NCBI RefSeq assembly: GCF_017874215.1
Contig: NZ_JAGGLB010000005.1
Location: forward strand, 248,001-312,000
Source: Paenibacillus eucommiae
Lineage (GTDB): Bacteria > Bacillota > Bacilli > Paenibacillales > NBRC-103111
Length of the DNA: 64,000 nucleotides
Direction of reading: 5' to 3'
Shown one piece after another: positions 8,073 through 16,878 of the stretch (position 1 is its first letter; every line of letters begins with the position of its first letter). The position numbers and the translations under genes are program-made. The notes under the pieces were generated by a model. It worked only from the letters and a program-made list of their open reading frames with translations, did not search any database and was not told the DNA's origin.

Positions 8073-9044
8073 TAAGCTGCAAATCTTCTGTTTCTTTCCA
8101 CCCTAATTCTTCATGGGCATATTGACTGATTCTCTCTGAACCATATTCGATAAAGTAATGTTCAATTTCCTCGAGTGTTTAAATTTCGTCTTCTGTAAAC
8201 AATGTAGAATCAAAAGGCTCTTTTGCAATAACCGTCATTGTAATCCTATCGTCATATAAGGTTTCATCAACCTCAATGATATTCATGTGCTGTAAGTGTG
8301 CCAATGTCATATCATGATCTTTAGGTACAGGACCAAACTTACGTCTGCAATAAGTGGCACCACTTATAGATACTGATTGGCGTTTGAAATACAAGAAATC
8401 AGAATACCATAGTAATTTCATAAGTTTGGTTTTTTGCACTCCACGCCTTGTAAAGTAAAGAATCATATGCAGAAATTTATCTAGAGAAAACTCCGAATAA
8501 CCAGCCATTTCAGTAAAGTCGTGAGGTCGATAGATCGCCTCAATGATTTCTTCATCGCTTTGGTACTTAGAGTCTCCTGCCATCCAGGATTCAATTGCTT
8601 TTTTAACCATCGAGTCTTCCCTACTGGTCAATAAATGTACATTTCGTTTGTAGTATTCATAAATCTTTTGAGGTTGCTCTTGGAGTTGTCTGTAGATTTC
8701 TAAGTGACTGGCCTGGGGTAGCGTCCCAGACTCATAACGGGTGACGCTTGCTGGTCCAATATTGAGCAGTTTGGCAAAAGGTCTAACTCCTAGTTCGAAT
8801 TGTTTTCTAACAGCGCGAATTTGTCGACAGTTAGCCCGTATTTCTCAGCATACACGCGAGCTACTGTAACCATCGTCTCGCTGTCTAGCTCATCATCGTA
8901 AACTTTGGATTCGCATTCAGTACAAATAACCATCCTTTGGGAGATCTCGATTTTTTGTCCCCTAAATTCATATATAGCTGGTTTCTCAACTATTCTACAA
9001 GTCTGCTCTATTCGACATTCTTCGCAATATCGCTTTACACTCAC
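8008..9044 (-). pseudogene. MqsA/SocA (Panacea)-type antitoxin, frameshifted and nonsense-mutated
   Basis: Reconstructed antitoxin with three parts. The N-terminal YgiT-type zinc finger (CEECRIEQTC and CTECESKVYDD) is in the frame starting at GTG 9044, which dies at 8790. A helix-turn-helix (GVRPFAKLLNIGPASVTRYE) lies in the adjacent frame. The Panacea/SocA domain (FSLDKFLHMILYF, TKLMKLLWYSDFLYF, YCRRKFGPVPKDH) continues that frame to TAA 8179-8181. The frames join if one A is restored near 8820 (DKIRAVRKQF). Beyond 8181 the same frame stays open and homologous (IEHYFIEYGSERISQYAHEE) to 8008, so TAA 8179 looks like a nonsense mutation. Such proteins neutralise and autoregulate a linked toxin; here the toxin remnant is directly upstream. 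Confidence 0.75.
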
Positions 9045-9141
9045 TCATCTTCCCCCCTTAAAGTAGTTATTAAAAACAAAACATAAAACCTCCTGTATAG
9101 TGAAAGGAATTAACGTTCCGTTATGTATCATTCTCAGTAAC

Positions 9142-9456
9142 TCAACTTGTATAATAATCGGGGTGGAACGAAATAACGATACAAAGCTGTTCATTAATCG
9201 TTAGCTTAATATAAGCGATCTGATCATTAATCTCTTTTTTAAAAAAGTAAACCAGTTTGTTTGAACCATTTCGGTCTAATTCAGGTGGTTTGTCCTCGTC
9301 AGATGTTTTAAGCATAAGAATTTCACGCCAAGCTGCTTGTTTGCTCTCTATTCTTAAATCAAACAATGCTTGAATGTAGTTATAGTCTTTCCGAGGTGTA
9401 AAGTATGTTCGACGTTGTTGAATAAGCTGTTTGGCTTCCTTTAAAAATTGCGATTT
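9142..9456 (-). pseudogene. MqsR-like toxin remnant without a good start codon
   Basis: 104 open codons just upstream of the MqsA-type antitoxin, the toxin-first gene order typical of mqsRA. The translated frame (FLKEAKQLIQQRRTYFTPRK, YIQALFDLRI, then LVYFFKKEINDQIAYIKLTI and LCIVISFHPD) resembles MqsR-type ribosome-independent mRNA interferases, whose C-terminus also reads VYLKITV..LIVSF. A TAA lies at 9457-9459, immediately before the conserved N-terminus, and the only start-like codon inside is TTG 9364-9366, which would delete the first ~30 residues. Toxin assignment is from family resemblance and context; it is probably dead or truncated, matching the broken antitoxin. Confidence 0.5.
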
Positions 9457-9479
9457 TTAAAGACAAGGTAAACAAGAAT

Positions 9480-10028
9480 TCACATGATTTCGAGTTGAGG
9501 CCAAAGCTTTTTCCAATTTTTCTTACTCACTCTAGCTTGATAATAAGCCTCTTTTATAAATAAGGGGCTTCTTCTTACCCGAAACTCGAATAAATCCTCC
9601 AGACCATATGGACTGATTAGTGAGATGCTATCATCCTCCTCCAACCTAATCCCTATAGCGGTAACCGTTTCTGGCCAATGACTTATTGCATCTTCAATAG
9701 ATGTATAGGGTTGATCTCCATTGTTAAGATGCATTCTTGCCTGATTTTTTACTGACCATAATGTGCTTCCAGTTAACTGCTGTAATTGTTGGTCATATTT
9801 CTTTTCGACCTCTTCATCTATTTCCTCAGTGTTGTAATAAATAACATCAATATCATTTAATGGTGTTCTGGTTGAATAATGATGCAAAGAATCCCAAATA
9901 TAATTGCGAACATAACCGGCAGCAATGTACCAATCGGGCAGATGTAGTTCTCTGATGGTTGATAGATCAGCCATAATTTCTTTGTTAGATCTTATCAGTT
10001 CGAAAAAAGTATCCTTATAGTCAGTCAA
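9480..10028 (-). CDS. Nucleotidyltransferase-family protein (PF06042-type)
   Basis: 182 residues of the nucleotidyltransferase-like family found as COG3575. Landmarks: AAGYVRNYIWDSLH near residue 37, the metal-binding-like NDIDVIYY (residues ~58-66), ARMHLNNGDQPYTSIEDAISHWPETVTAIG, and a C-terminal PYGLEDLFEFRVRRSP. Function within the family is unproven; fold suggests NMP transfer to an unknown target. Start TTG 10028, supported by AAGGAGG upstream. No clear operon partner. Confidence 0.8.
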   Translation of the reverse strand: MTDYKDTFFELIRSNKEIMADLSTIRELHLPDWYIAAGYVRNYIWDSLHHYSTRTPLNDIDVIYYNTEEIDEEVEKKYDQQLQQLTGSTLWSVKNQARMHLNNGDQPYTSIEDAISHWPETVTAIGIRLEEDDSISLISPYGLEDLFEFRVRRSPLFIKEAYYQARVSKKNWKKLWPQLEIM

Positions 10029-10108
10029 AAAATTGCCTCCTTATTGGTACCGAAGAATATAAATTCCGCGGCTAAGAATCTATTAGACGAAATTGTCTAA
10101 CAGATTAA

Positions 10109-10624
10109 CTATAGGCTTTTTGCCTGATTAAATCTATGGATTCCAAAATCATTTACAGTTGAGTTCAATATGGCTTCTCTTAACGGGTGTAAGTTCGGGG
10201 TGAATCTCACATCTATATTCATATCCATGAGGCGCTCGAGATGGTCGGTAATAGGATCCATTTGCAGGGGTTCAACGGTCTGATAGGAAATATAGTATCC
10301 TGCTGTCTCGTCAAATACTTCAAATGTTGTAGAAGGAAGTGTGTACCTATAAAGCGTTGCTTCTTTAATGGCTTCATACCAATTAGTCTCGACGGTAATG
10401 ACAATATCTGATATAGTAAGTCCAAAAAATTTTTGATAATCCTGCTCATTGATCTCATCTGATTTTTTGTACACAATTCGGGGGCAATTCCTTGGAAAAT
10501 AAAAGGTGAATGCATGCTCTTGATCAATCGCCCAGACGACAGGAGGCATATCCGTGCGGCTATGTTTCACTCTTGGATGAAATACTTCGATGGTTGGGTC
10601 TTCGCTGAAATGGTATAGATGCAT
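10109..10624 (-). CDS. DUF6886-family protein
   Basis: 171 residues matching the small bacillar family DUF6886: N-terminal LYHFSEDPTIEVFHPRV, PPVVWAIDQEHAFTFYFPR-type block, then CPRIVYKK and a C-terminal LNRL-like helix. Function unknown. The YHFSE..I..F.PR opening is reminiscent of proteins that bind NAD or nucleotides, but this is speculation. ATG 10624 follows GGAGGTCCCCT. No signal peptide or membrane segment. Divergent from the solute-binding protein gene at 10732. Confidence 0.8.
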   Translation of the reverse strand: MHLYHFSEDPTIEVFHPRVKHSRTDMPPVVWAIDQEHAFTFYFPRNCPRIVYKKSDEINEQDYQKFFGLTISDIVITVETNWYEAIKEATLYRYTLPSTTFEVFDETAGYYISYQTVEPLQMDPITDHLERLMDMNIDVRFTPNLHPLREAILNSTVNDFGIHRFNQAKSL

Positions 10625-10685
10625 AGGGGACCTCCATTATTTTTTGGTTAACAAAAGAAAATATTTAATTATATAGGAAATATTG

Positions 10686-10691
10686 TATAAT
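10686..10691 (+). promoter_or_regulatory. Candidate -10 box of the solute-binding protein pair
   Basis: TATAAT at 10686-10691 preceded by TTG, 40 bases upstream of ATG 10732 in an AT-rich gap. No convincing -35 is visible, so this is only a likely promoter. Confidence 0.35.
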
Positions 10692-10731
10692 AATAGATAC
10701 CATTATTTTGCGTTAGGATTTGGAGGTAGGG

Positions 10732-12120
10732 ATGAACAAAATAACGATTTTTCTCATTTCATTCATGATCGCCATTATTTTTTCAGGCTGTGAATTCAAA
10801 TCGGATACCAATGAAGTTCCCAAGCCACTCTCCAAAGATGAGCAGGTGACCTTGAAAATGGCGGTTAATTTCGAATTTCTGGCTCTACAGGATTATATGA
10901 ATTACTTTTCAACCAAATTTCCTAATCTGGAAATCAAAGTTGTTAGTTGGAAAAATGTCCTTGCGCCTGGGCCTGCATATAACGAGGAGCTCGATGCGTT
11001 TATTCGAACGGAACAACCAGATATCATATTATTTGACAATAACACTACCTTTGGGAGATGGGCAAGTGAAGGTTACTTATTTGAACTAGATCCCTTAATT
11101 AAAGCCGATAAATTCGACATTGAGAATATGAATTCCAAAGTTATTGATTATATCAAGATCAAGGGCGGTGGAAAGCTTTTTGGGCTTGCCCCGACATTTT
11201 CCAGTGAAGCGCTTTTTTATAACAAAGATTTATTTGATACTTACAACATTGAATACCCCCACAATCAAATGAGCTGGGAAGAGGTCATGCAATTAGCCGC
11301 CCATTTTCCTACCGAGGGGGATGAGAAATCAAGAATATATGGGTTTGCCCGCAATTCGGATTTCAATGGATTCAGCATGCCTTTTTATATGGTTAAAATG
11401 ATGGGTGAAGATAGTGGTTTATCTTTTTTTGATTCTACCTATACGAATATGACTATAGATACTCAAGGTTGGAAAAATATATTTGAATTGCTATTGAATG
11501 GTGTGAAAAGTGGGTTCATATACGATGAGAATAATTTGAAAGCAACTAATGATACCATACAATATCCGGATGTAATGAGACGAAATATGTTTGCTGTAGG
11601 CAGAGCCGCCATGACGGTTGATGATTTTTCTTTTGTTAATGATCGGCTGGAGTATGCTAAGCAACTGGATGGAATTTCTTTCCCTAACTGGGATGTAGTG
11701 TCTTCTCCGGTTCAGCCTGCGCTTCCAAACGAAACTAAGCATTTTATTGTAAACGAGCTGTTCGGAATTAGTGCTCAATCAGGAAATTTACGCGCGGCAT
11801 GGGAATTTATTAAATTTGTGAACAGTGAAGAAGCTGCCAAGCTCCAATCTAAATCGGGTTACAGCCGGAACAGATTACAAACACGAACGGAGTACAGCAA
11901 GGAGAGAGATGGACGTGACTTATCTCCCTTCTATATGTTAGAACCATCTTCTACCGATGCTGCCATTATGCCCCCAAAATTGTATATGCCATTGAACCGC
12001 TTAATATCGGAAGAAGTGAATTCGTTATTAATAGGGGAAAAAACACTGGATGAAGCTTTAAATGTGTTGCAGCAAAAAGGACAAGAAGAGCTGATCAAAG
12101 CAACATTGGCTTCGGAATAA
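10732..12120 (+). CDS. Extracellular solute-binding lipoprotein (family 1), paralog A
   Basis: 462 residues. Lipoprotein signal peptide (ITIFLISFMIAIIFSGC) with the lipobox Cys at about residue 21, so it would be anchored outside the membrane. The rest matches ABC-type sugar-binding proteins: EQPDIILFDNNTTFGRWASEG, FGLAPTFSSEALFYNKDLFD, MSWEEVMQLAAHFP, VGRAAMTV and RAAWEFIKFVNSEEAAKLQ. ATG 10732 sits after GGAGGTAG; the frame also opens earlier at TTG 10720 inside the ribosome binding site. No permease or ATPase gene is adjacent; instead a second paralog follows after 54 bases. Orphan binding proteins may share a permease encoded elsewhere or serve as sensors. Confidence 0.9.
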   Translation: MNKITIFLISFMIAIIFSGCEFKSDTNEVPKPLSKDEQVTLKMAVNFEFLALQDYMNYFSTKFPNLEIKVVSWKNVLAPGPAYNEELDAFIRTEQPDIILFDNNTTFGRWASEGYLFELDPLIKADKFDIENMNSKVIDYIKIKGGGKLFGLAPTFSSEALFYNKDLFDTYNIEYPHNQMSWEEVMQLAAHFPTEGDEKSRIYGFARNSDFNGFSMPFYMVKMMGEDSGLSFFDSTYTNMTIDTQGWKNIFELLLNGVKSGFIYDENNLKATNDTIQYPDVMRRNMFAVGRAAMTVDDFSFVNDRLEYAKQLDGISFPNWDVVSSPVQPALPNETKHFIVNELFGISAQSGNLRAAWEFIKFVNSEEAAKLQSKSGYSRNRLQTRTEYSKERDGRDLSPFYMLEPSSTDAAIMPPKLYMPLNRLISEEVNSLLIGEKTLDEALNVLQQKGQEELIKATLASE

Positions 12121-12174
12121 AGAAAGATGCAAGGTACTTTGTAAACCATTACGTCAAGTTCGGGAGGTTGAAGC

Positions 12175-13533
12175 ATGCGGCATATTCGTTATTTGTACTT
12201 TGTGTTTTTCCTATTTTCGCTCATCCTTAGCGGATGTGAATCTGTCCCAAAAGGGGGTGGAGACGTTCTTAAACCTTTGGGTAAAAATGAAGAGGGCATC
12301 ATCAAGGCAGTTGTCTGGAACGAGCAAATGTTCAATCAACGATATGGCAACTTATTTACCATACAATATCCGCAGATCGAGCTCCAGCTTGTATCGGCGG
12401 CTGCACTTGGAAGGACAGGGAAGAATTTCAACGAAGAATTCAGCGAACTGATCGATACGGAACAACCTGATATCATCTTGTTTCCTAATGCTGATTTATT
12501 CGAAATATGGGCAAGCGAAGGCAAGCTTCAGGAACTTGATCCGCTCATTCAAGCAAGCAAATTTGATGTGGACAGTATGGACCCAAATGCGCTGGATTAC
12601 TTAAAAGCCAGAGGCAATGGCAGGTTATTTGGGCTTTCTCCTACTTTTAATAGCAAAGTATTGTATTATAATAAAGATTTATTTCAAAAGTACAGTATTG
12701 ATTTTCCGCGAAATGGAATGAGTTGGGAAGAGGTCATGCAATTGGCCGCCCGTTTTCCAGTCGAGGGGGATGAGCAGACGAGGATTTACGGCTACTATCC
12801 TGCTTTGAATTCCGCCTTTGTTGATATGATCAGCAGCGATCAATTGGCTTATCTGGATGCCGAGGGTGTCAACGCAACATTTAACACACCAGAATTGAAG
12901 CGCATGTCCGAAATGATTCTTGACGGCTACAGGAACGGTTACCTATACCAGAAGAGTGAAACGTCTGATTCTGCTGGAAGGAGCAGCGGGGATATCTATA
13001 CAAGCAACCTGTTTACGATGGGTAGGGCTGCCATGAGTATTAGGGATGCCGGCTATATAAACGAGATGAATAGTGCGGGGCAAGTTGCAAAGATAGAGGT
13101 GCCGAATTGGGACATTGTTACAATGCCGGTTTCTCCTGCGGCTCCGGAAGAAACGGATGAGTTCATGGTCAATGATGTTTTGACCATCTATGCCGCATCT
13201 ACGAATCAGCGCGCCGCTTGGCAGTTCATGCAATACATCAACAGTGATGAGGCCGCCAAATCTATTTCTAAATTGGATGAAGGCCTGCTTATGCTTCGTG
13301 CCGAGTACAGTCAGGAGCGGGATGGACGGAGTTTGGAGCCTTTTTATATGCTAAAGCCTGCAGCAACAAATTTGTCTAACATTCCCTATACCGTGTACTT
13401 GCAGCTTGTTCAGCTAATGGAAAGCGAAATGAATGAGGTGTTAAAAGGCGGTCAGACCTTGGAGCAGGCGCTGGAGCACTTGCAGCAAAAGGGGCAGACG
13501 GAGCTTGAAAGACAAGTGCCGTCTAGCACCTAA
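12175..13533 (+). CDS. Extracellular solute-binding lipoprotein (family 1), paralog B
   Basis: 452 residues, clearly a tandem paralog of the preceding gene: shared EQPDIILF, WASEGKLQELDPLIQASKFD, NGRLFGLSPTF, SWEEVMQLAARFPVEGDE, SQERDGRSLEPFYML and LQQKGQTELE blocks. Signal peptide YFVFFLFSLILSGC with lipobox Cys near residue 21. ATG 12175 follows GGGAGG at 12161-12166. The C-terminal helix differs least and the central ligand-facing region (GYYPALNSAFVDMISSDQLAY) differs most, as expected of paralogs with changed specificity. It ends four bases inside the convergent NUDIX gene. No transporter membrane subunit nearby. Confidence 0.9.
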   Translation: MRHIRYLYFVFFLFSLILSGCESVPKGGGDVLKPLGKNEEGIIKAVVWNEQMFNQRYGNLFTIQYPQIELQLVSAAALGRTGKNFNEEFSELIDTEQPDIILFPNADLFEIWASEGKLQELDPLIQASKFDVDSMDPNALDYLKARGNGRLFGLSPTFNSKVLYYNKDLFQKYSIDFPRNGMSWEEVMQLAARFPVEGDEQTRIYGYYPALNSAFVDMISSDQLAYLDAEGVNATFNTPELKRMSEMILDGYRNGYLYQKSETSDSAGRSSGDIYTSNLFTMGRAAMSIRDAGYINEMNSAGQVAKIEVPNWDIVTMPVSPAAPEETDEFMVNDVLTIYAASTNQRAAWQFMQYINSDEAAKSISKLDEGLLMLRAEYSQERDGRSLEPFYMLKPAATNLSNIPYTVYLQLVQLMESEMNEVLKGGQTLEQALEHLQQKGQTELERQVPSST

Positions 13534-14096
13534 CGATTGAGGAATGCTTGCTCTGATCCCATATTAAATTTAAAATACCGGCTCAAATAATCATCCCTCA
13601 AGTTTTCATCATATTCAATCCGCGAATCAACCTTTGTTGAGATTTGAGTGGTCATTTTGCCATTTTCAAATATACTATGATGGTCGTAGTGCTGATCCTC
13701 ATTTAGTATTTTCTCCAGACAGCTTGGGATATTTGTTGCGATTCCTTGATTTTTGGGGTTCATAATCCATTCAAGTTCTTTCCAATCGAGTATGCCTTCG
13801 TTAGTTTTGATTGGAGTCGGATACACCTGCTGCTCCGGAATTTCAGCCAAATAGATGTACATTCCCCCCAGATTAGCTCCATCTGAGCTCCAGGTGATAA
13901 GACCTTTAAATGAGATTACATCAGGTTGAAGATTTGTTTCCTCAGCTATTTCCCGGAGCATGGAGGCACGGGGCTGCTCGCCTTGTTCTATTTTTCCGCC
14001 AACGCCATTCCAACAGCCCATCCACGCGGGGAACTCCCTATTTAACAGAAGTATTCTTGTCCCTTGTCTAATTAAACAAAAAGTATATGTAATCAC
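13530..14096 (-). CDS. NUDIX hydrolase (MutT-like)
   Basis: 188 residues. The NUDIX box is GGKIEQGEQPRASMLREIAEETNL-type (residues ~33-55; G-x5-E-x7-RE-x2-EE). The opening YTFCLIRQGTRILLLNRE and MGCWNGVGGKIE resemble 8-oxo-dGTP diphosphatase-type MutT proteins. A C-terminal ~50-residue extension has no recognisable domain. GTG 14096 is preceded by AGGAG. It converges with, and overlaps by four bases, the second solute-binding protein. It could clean oxidised nucleotides or hydrolyse another nucleoside diphosphate derivative. Confidence 0.85.
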   Translation of the reverse strand: MITYTFCLIRQGTRILLLNREFPAWMGCWNGVGGKIEQGEQPRASMLREIAEETNLQPDVISFKGLITWSSDGANLGGMYIYLAEIPEQQVYPTPIKTNEGILDWKELEWIMNPKNQGIATNIPSCLEKILNEDQHYDHHSIFENGKMTTQISTKVDSRIEYDENLRDDYLSRYFKFNMGSEQAFLNR

Positions 14097-14151
14097 ATTG
14101 AATCTCCTTGGTTTATTATGCTCCGGGATGGGTTCTTGGTTACTCTTCGGG

Positions 14152-15123
14152 TCAGGTTTGAACTAATAATAAAATGATGGATGATAAGCACAAGCACGTA
14201 CTAATTAAACATAGAAACAGAACGACTTGTTTATGATTCAGGCCTGCACGAAGCAGCCGGTAATGGACTTGGCTGGCATCTGCCTGATAAATGGATTTAC
14301 CTTGCAGGAAGCGCCTGACGACTACGAATATATTATCGAAAATAGGCACACCCAGCGCTAGGATAGGGATAAAAAGCGACAATACTGTAGCTTGCTTGAA
14401 AGCGCCATCCAGAGCAATCACAGCCAGTATAAATCCTAGAAAGGTTGCACCGGCATCCCCCATGAAAATTTTGGCGGGAGGTTTGTTGTATCGTAAATAG
14501 GCTACGGTAACGCCGACGAGAATGATGGCCATGATCGCCGAATTGGACTGTCCTTTTGCAAGTGCGACAACAAATAAGGTAATCCCTGATATTGCAGAAA
14601 TTCCGCCTGCGAGTCCATCCATGCCGTCTGTGAAATTAATGACCGTAGTGACACCAAAAATCCATAGGATCGTTAGCAGGAATTGAAGAAAAACCGGAAG
14701 AAGCACGTATTCTCCAGAGAACGGATTATAAAATCCGGTGAAAGCAATCCCTGAAGCATAGACCAGGATAGCTGCTGACACTTGTACGATCAGTTTGGGG
14801 AGGGCCGGAAAGTCTTTACCCTTCGTTTTATACCAGTCGTCCAGGGTGCCAATAATTAATAATAAGACACCACCTGCAAAAATAGCCCCGGTCTGTAAGC
14901 TGAGGTCTCTCGTAACTAGTAAATAAGTGATGAAAAAACCAATGAAGATTACATAGCTTGCAGTTAGTGGAATGGGTTCCCTATGTATTTTCCGCTCAAC
15001 GTCTTTGCGGGGCTTGTCCACAAAATCAAATCGGAAGGCCAACTTACCAAATGGAGGAATCAATAAATAAACAAGCACAAAGGATATTAGAAATGAAAAC
15101 GCGTATAAAATGATCGTCACCAC
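14152..15123 (-). CDS. tagO: Undecaprenyl-phosphate GlcNAc-1-phosphate transferase (TagO/WecA type)
   Basis: 323 residues with about ten membrane segments, the full length of the MraY/WecA/TagO polyprenyl-phosphate transferase family. Visible signature blocks: FDFVDKPRKDVERKIHREPIP, the catalytic VINFTDGMDGLAGG (Asp-rich, Mg binding), YNKPPAKIFMGDAGATFLGF, and ALGVPIFDNIFVVVRR. It would start teichoic or other secondary cell-wall polymer synthesis by moving N-acetylhexosamine-1-phosphate from UDP-sugar to undecaprenyl phosphate at the inner membrane face. This fits a cell with SLH surface proteins, which bind such polymers. GTG 15123 is the chosen start; the binding site is weak. TagO versus WecA naming is by Gram-positive context. 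Confidence 0.85.
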   Translation of the reverse strand: MVTIILYAFSFLISFVLVYLLIPPFGKLAFRFDFVDKPRKDVERKIHREPIPLTASYVIFIGFFITYLLVTRDLSLQTGAIFAGGVLLLIIGTLDDWYKTKGKDFPALPKLIVQVSAAILVYASGIAFTGFYNPFSGEYVLLPVFLQFLLTILWIFGVTTVINFTDGMDGLAGGISAISGITLFVVALAKGQSNSAIMAIILVGVTVAYLRYNKPPAKIFMGDAGATFLGFILAVIALDGAFKQATVLSLFIPILALGVPIFDNIFVVVRRFLQGKSIYQADASQVHYRLLRAGLNHKQVVLFLCLISTCLCLSSIILLLVQT

Positions 15124-15292
15124 CGATTTTTATTGTCATAAGAATTATACATCCTAATTGAAATAATGTCGATTAATGGCAGCAGCTTCTACTATTTTTG
15201 CCGGTTGCTTTAGCATTGCTTGGTATTAAAATGAAGGGAAATATGCTATATTCAGTTTCATACAAATACGAGCAGGCAAGGAGCGTCTTGAA

Positions 15293-15529
15293 TTGGATCT
15301 TACAGCGAATGAAGTTGCAGAATGGATGTTTAATGAAGTAAAGTCAGCCGGGATTTTATATCAAAAGGATGCAGTCAGCTATATTACAGCAAACTTCGGC
15401 GAGGCTTTTATTTATATAAGTGAGAATGGCAACCAGACGATCTCCAAAGAAGTGAAGAAAGTGTTCAAAAAACTGCATGGTGGAAGGGCTGCCTGGGAAC
15501 GAGACGGCTTTTTCTGGGGCTGGCATTAG
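15293..15529 (+). CDS. DUF6953-family small protein, copy 1
   Basis: 78 residues beginning at TTG 15293 after GGAGCG. Matches the small bacillar family DUF6953: VAEWMFNEVKSAG, YQKDAVSYITANFGE, the ENGNQTISKEVKKVFKKLHG core, and an aromatic C-terminus WERDGFFWGW. Amino-acid identical, apart from nothing visible, to the copy at 33984-34220. Function unknown; the fold is probably a small alpha/beta DNA- or protein-binding module. It precedes the egsA remnant by 34 bases, as in the intact copy. Confidence 0.75.
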   Translation: MDLTANEVAEWMFNEVKSAGILYQKDAVSYITANFGEAFIYISENGNQTISKEVKKVFKKLHGGRAAWERDGFFWGWH

Positions 15530-15563
15530 CAGGTAGTCCCGACTAAGAAGGGATGGGGTCATA

Positions 15564-15893
15564 ATGATGGTTAATAAAGCGTTTGAGGCGGGGGAAGCAG
15601 CGTCTTCCGGACTTGTCGTCATTGAAGCTGGCGCACTTCGTAAAGCAGTCTTGTATGTGGAGGAGAAAGGCTATACACGTGTAACGGTTGCAGTTGATGC
15701 CAATACTTTCAAGGCTGGAGCCGAGGCTTTCGGCGATGCGTTGACGAAGACAGGCATAGGGGTTCATTATGCAGTAATTACGCCGGATGCTTCTGGAACG
15801 AAGCTTGCGTGAAACTCATCGGGTTCGGATGAACAGATATACACTGCTTAGATTCTTAGATTTTATAACGAAACGAATGCTAAGCTTCTTTAA
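15564..15893 (+). pseudogene. egsA: egsA (sn-glycerol-1-phosphate dehydrogenase) with internal deletion
   Basis: The first 75 codons match the intact egsA at 34255 (AFEAGEAASSGLVVIEAG, YTRVTVAVDANTFKAGAEAF) and then jump at 15787/15790 to the last ~30 codons (LLERSLREAHQVRM-like) in another frame. The result is an 82-residue product ending at TGA 15810-15812. The missing piece is ~916 bases and not a multiple of three. NAD-binding and metal-binding parts are gone. The original 3' end and terminator remain to 15965. Confidence 0.9.
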
Positions 15894-15920
15894 AGAGGCT
15901 CTTCTAATTAATAAGGCAGC

Positions 15921-15960
15921 AACCCACCTTCAGCGGCAATTAAGCTTGGGGTGGGTTTTT
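15921..15960 (+). terminator. Terminator after the egsA remnant
   Basis: AACCCACC (15921-15928) pairs with GGTGGGTT (15949-15956) followed by a T tract. The same hairpin follows the intact copy at 35511-35550. Confidence 0.8.
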
Positions 15961-15995
15961 ACTTTCTGTAACGGCCTTATGCGTGAAGGAGGCCG

Positions 15996-16878
15996 TTATA
16001 GATGGTATAAATACCAATATATGTTAAAAAAGATACTATGCTGCTTAAACCTCGTTGGAGTAAAACCGGTTACTTCCTTGAAATTCCGGCTAAAGTAGTG
16101 GATGCTAGTATATCCTAACCGTTCCGCAACCTTCTCGACGGAATCCGCTTCAAGGAGATACAGCTTTGCCTTTCGAATTCGTTCCAAAATTAAATAACGA
16201 TTAATTAGGGGAATGACCAATTGTTTTTTTGAATATAGCGGTAAAATAAGAAGGATGATATCCGCACAATCTCGCTAGGTCAGCAATTGTCCAAGCTAGA
16301 TGCGGTTGCCTCCTGATCGCTTCCAAGGCTGGGGCTATTTTTCTCCAATCTGCAGATGAATAATATCCGTTAATTTGATGTCGGACAATAGCTACGATCA
16401 TTTGTATCATTAAACCTCTGAGACTAGTCGCGTACCCATTCTCTTCAAAGCGGTACTCTCTAAGAACTTAAATAAAATAGCTTTCCAGATTGGTGATCAC
16501 AAAGTGGTTGGGAAATACAATATCTCCATAGCCATCAACGTCAATTGTATAGGTTTATGCTGGTAAGGTGAGATCATTATCGCTGCAGGTCATTATGTTT
16601 TCTATCGGAGAGGCAGGATCCAGGGATTCCTTGTCCCAACTAAAGTGAATACTTGTCAAAGTGCAGGGGTCAATCTCTGAAGAGATAAGCTTATGAGGAG
16701 AATTTGAACCATAAAATACACATTCTCCGGCAGCAAGTTGTATTTGTTGATTTCCAAGGGTAAGAATGGCCGAACCTGCTACGACAAAAAGTAATTAACT
16801 GTCAGGAATCGTGCGTGGCCCCCATTGCTGTCCAGGAAAAGAAACCGAGTGGTTTGCAAAATTAACAGTTGGTTTCAT
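15996..16878 (-). pseudogene. AraC-family regulator, three nonsense codons and a frameshift
   Basis: One long frame from ATG 16878 encodes a cupin-type sensor (FVVAGSAILTLGNQQIQLAAG, ECVFYGSNSPHKLI) and the first HTH (IADLARLCGYHPSYFTAIF). It is interrupted by in-frame TAA at 16795-16797 (codon 28), 16555-16557 (codon 108) and 16468-16470 (codon 137). At GHSP (~16208) the homology moves to the next frame by loss of one C in a CCCC run and continues with the second HTH (VEKVAERLGYTSIHYFSRNF) and FTPTRFK to the stop at 15996. Restoring these four lesions gives a normal ~295-residue AraC protein. It is therefore a dead regulator; its former target may have been in the decayed stretch at 16880-17200. 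Confidence 0.85.

Larger units (their letters stand above)
15279..15965 (+). repeat. Segmental duplication, deleted copy
   Basis: Near-identical to 33970-35555: the homology opens at the ribosome binding site AGGAGCGTCTTG and ends just after the terminator T-tract. This copy lacks about 916 bases of egsA (corresponding to 34479-35394) and has an extra 8-base duplication near 15852-15860. Flanking DNA on both sides differs between the copies. Confidence 0.9.

Noticed and set aside
15996..16878. TAA read as a sense codon in the AraC gene
   Set aside because: Other genes in the window end normally with TAA and a frameshift also occurs, so decay is the simpler reading.
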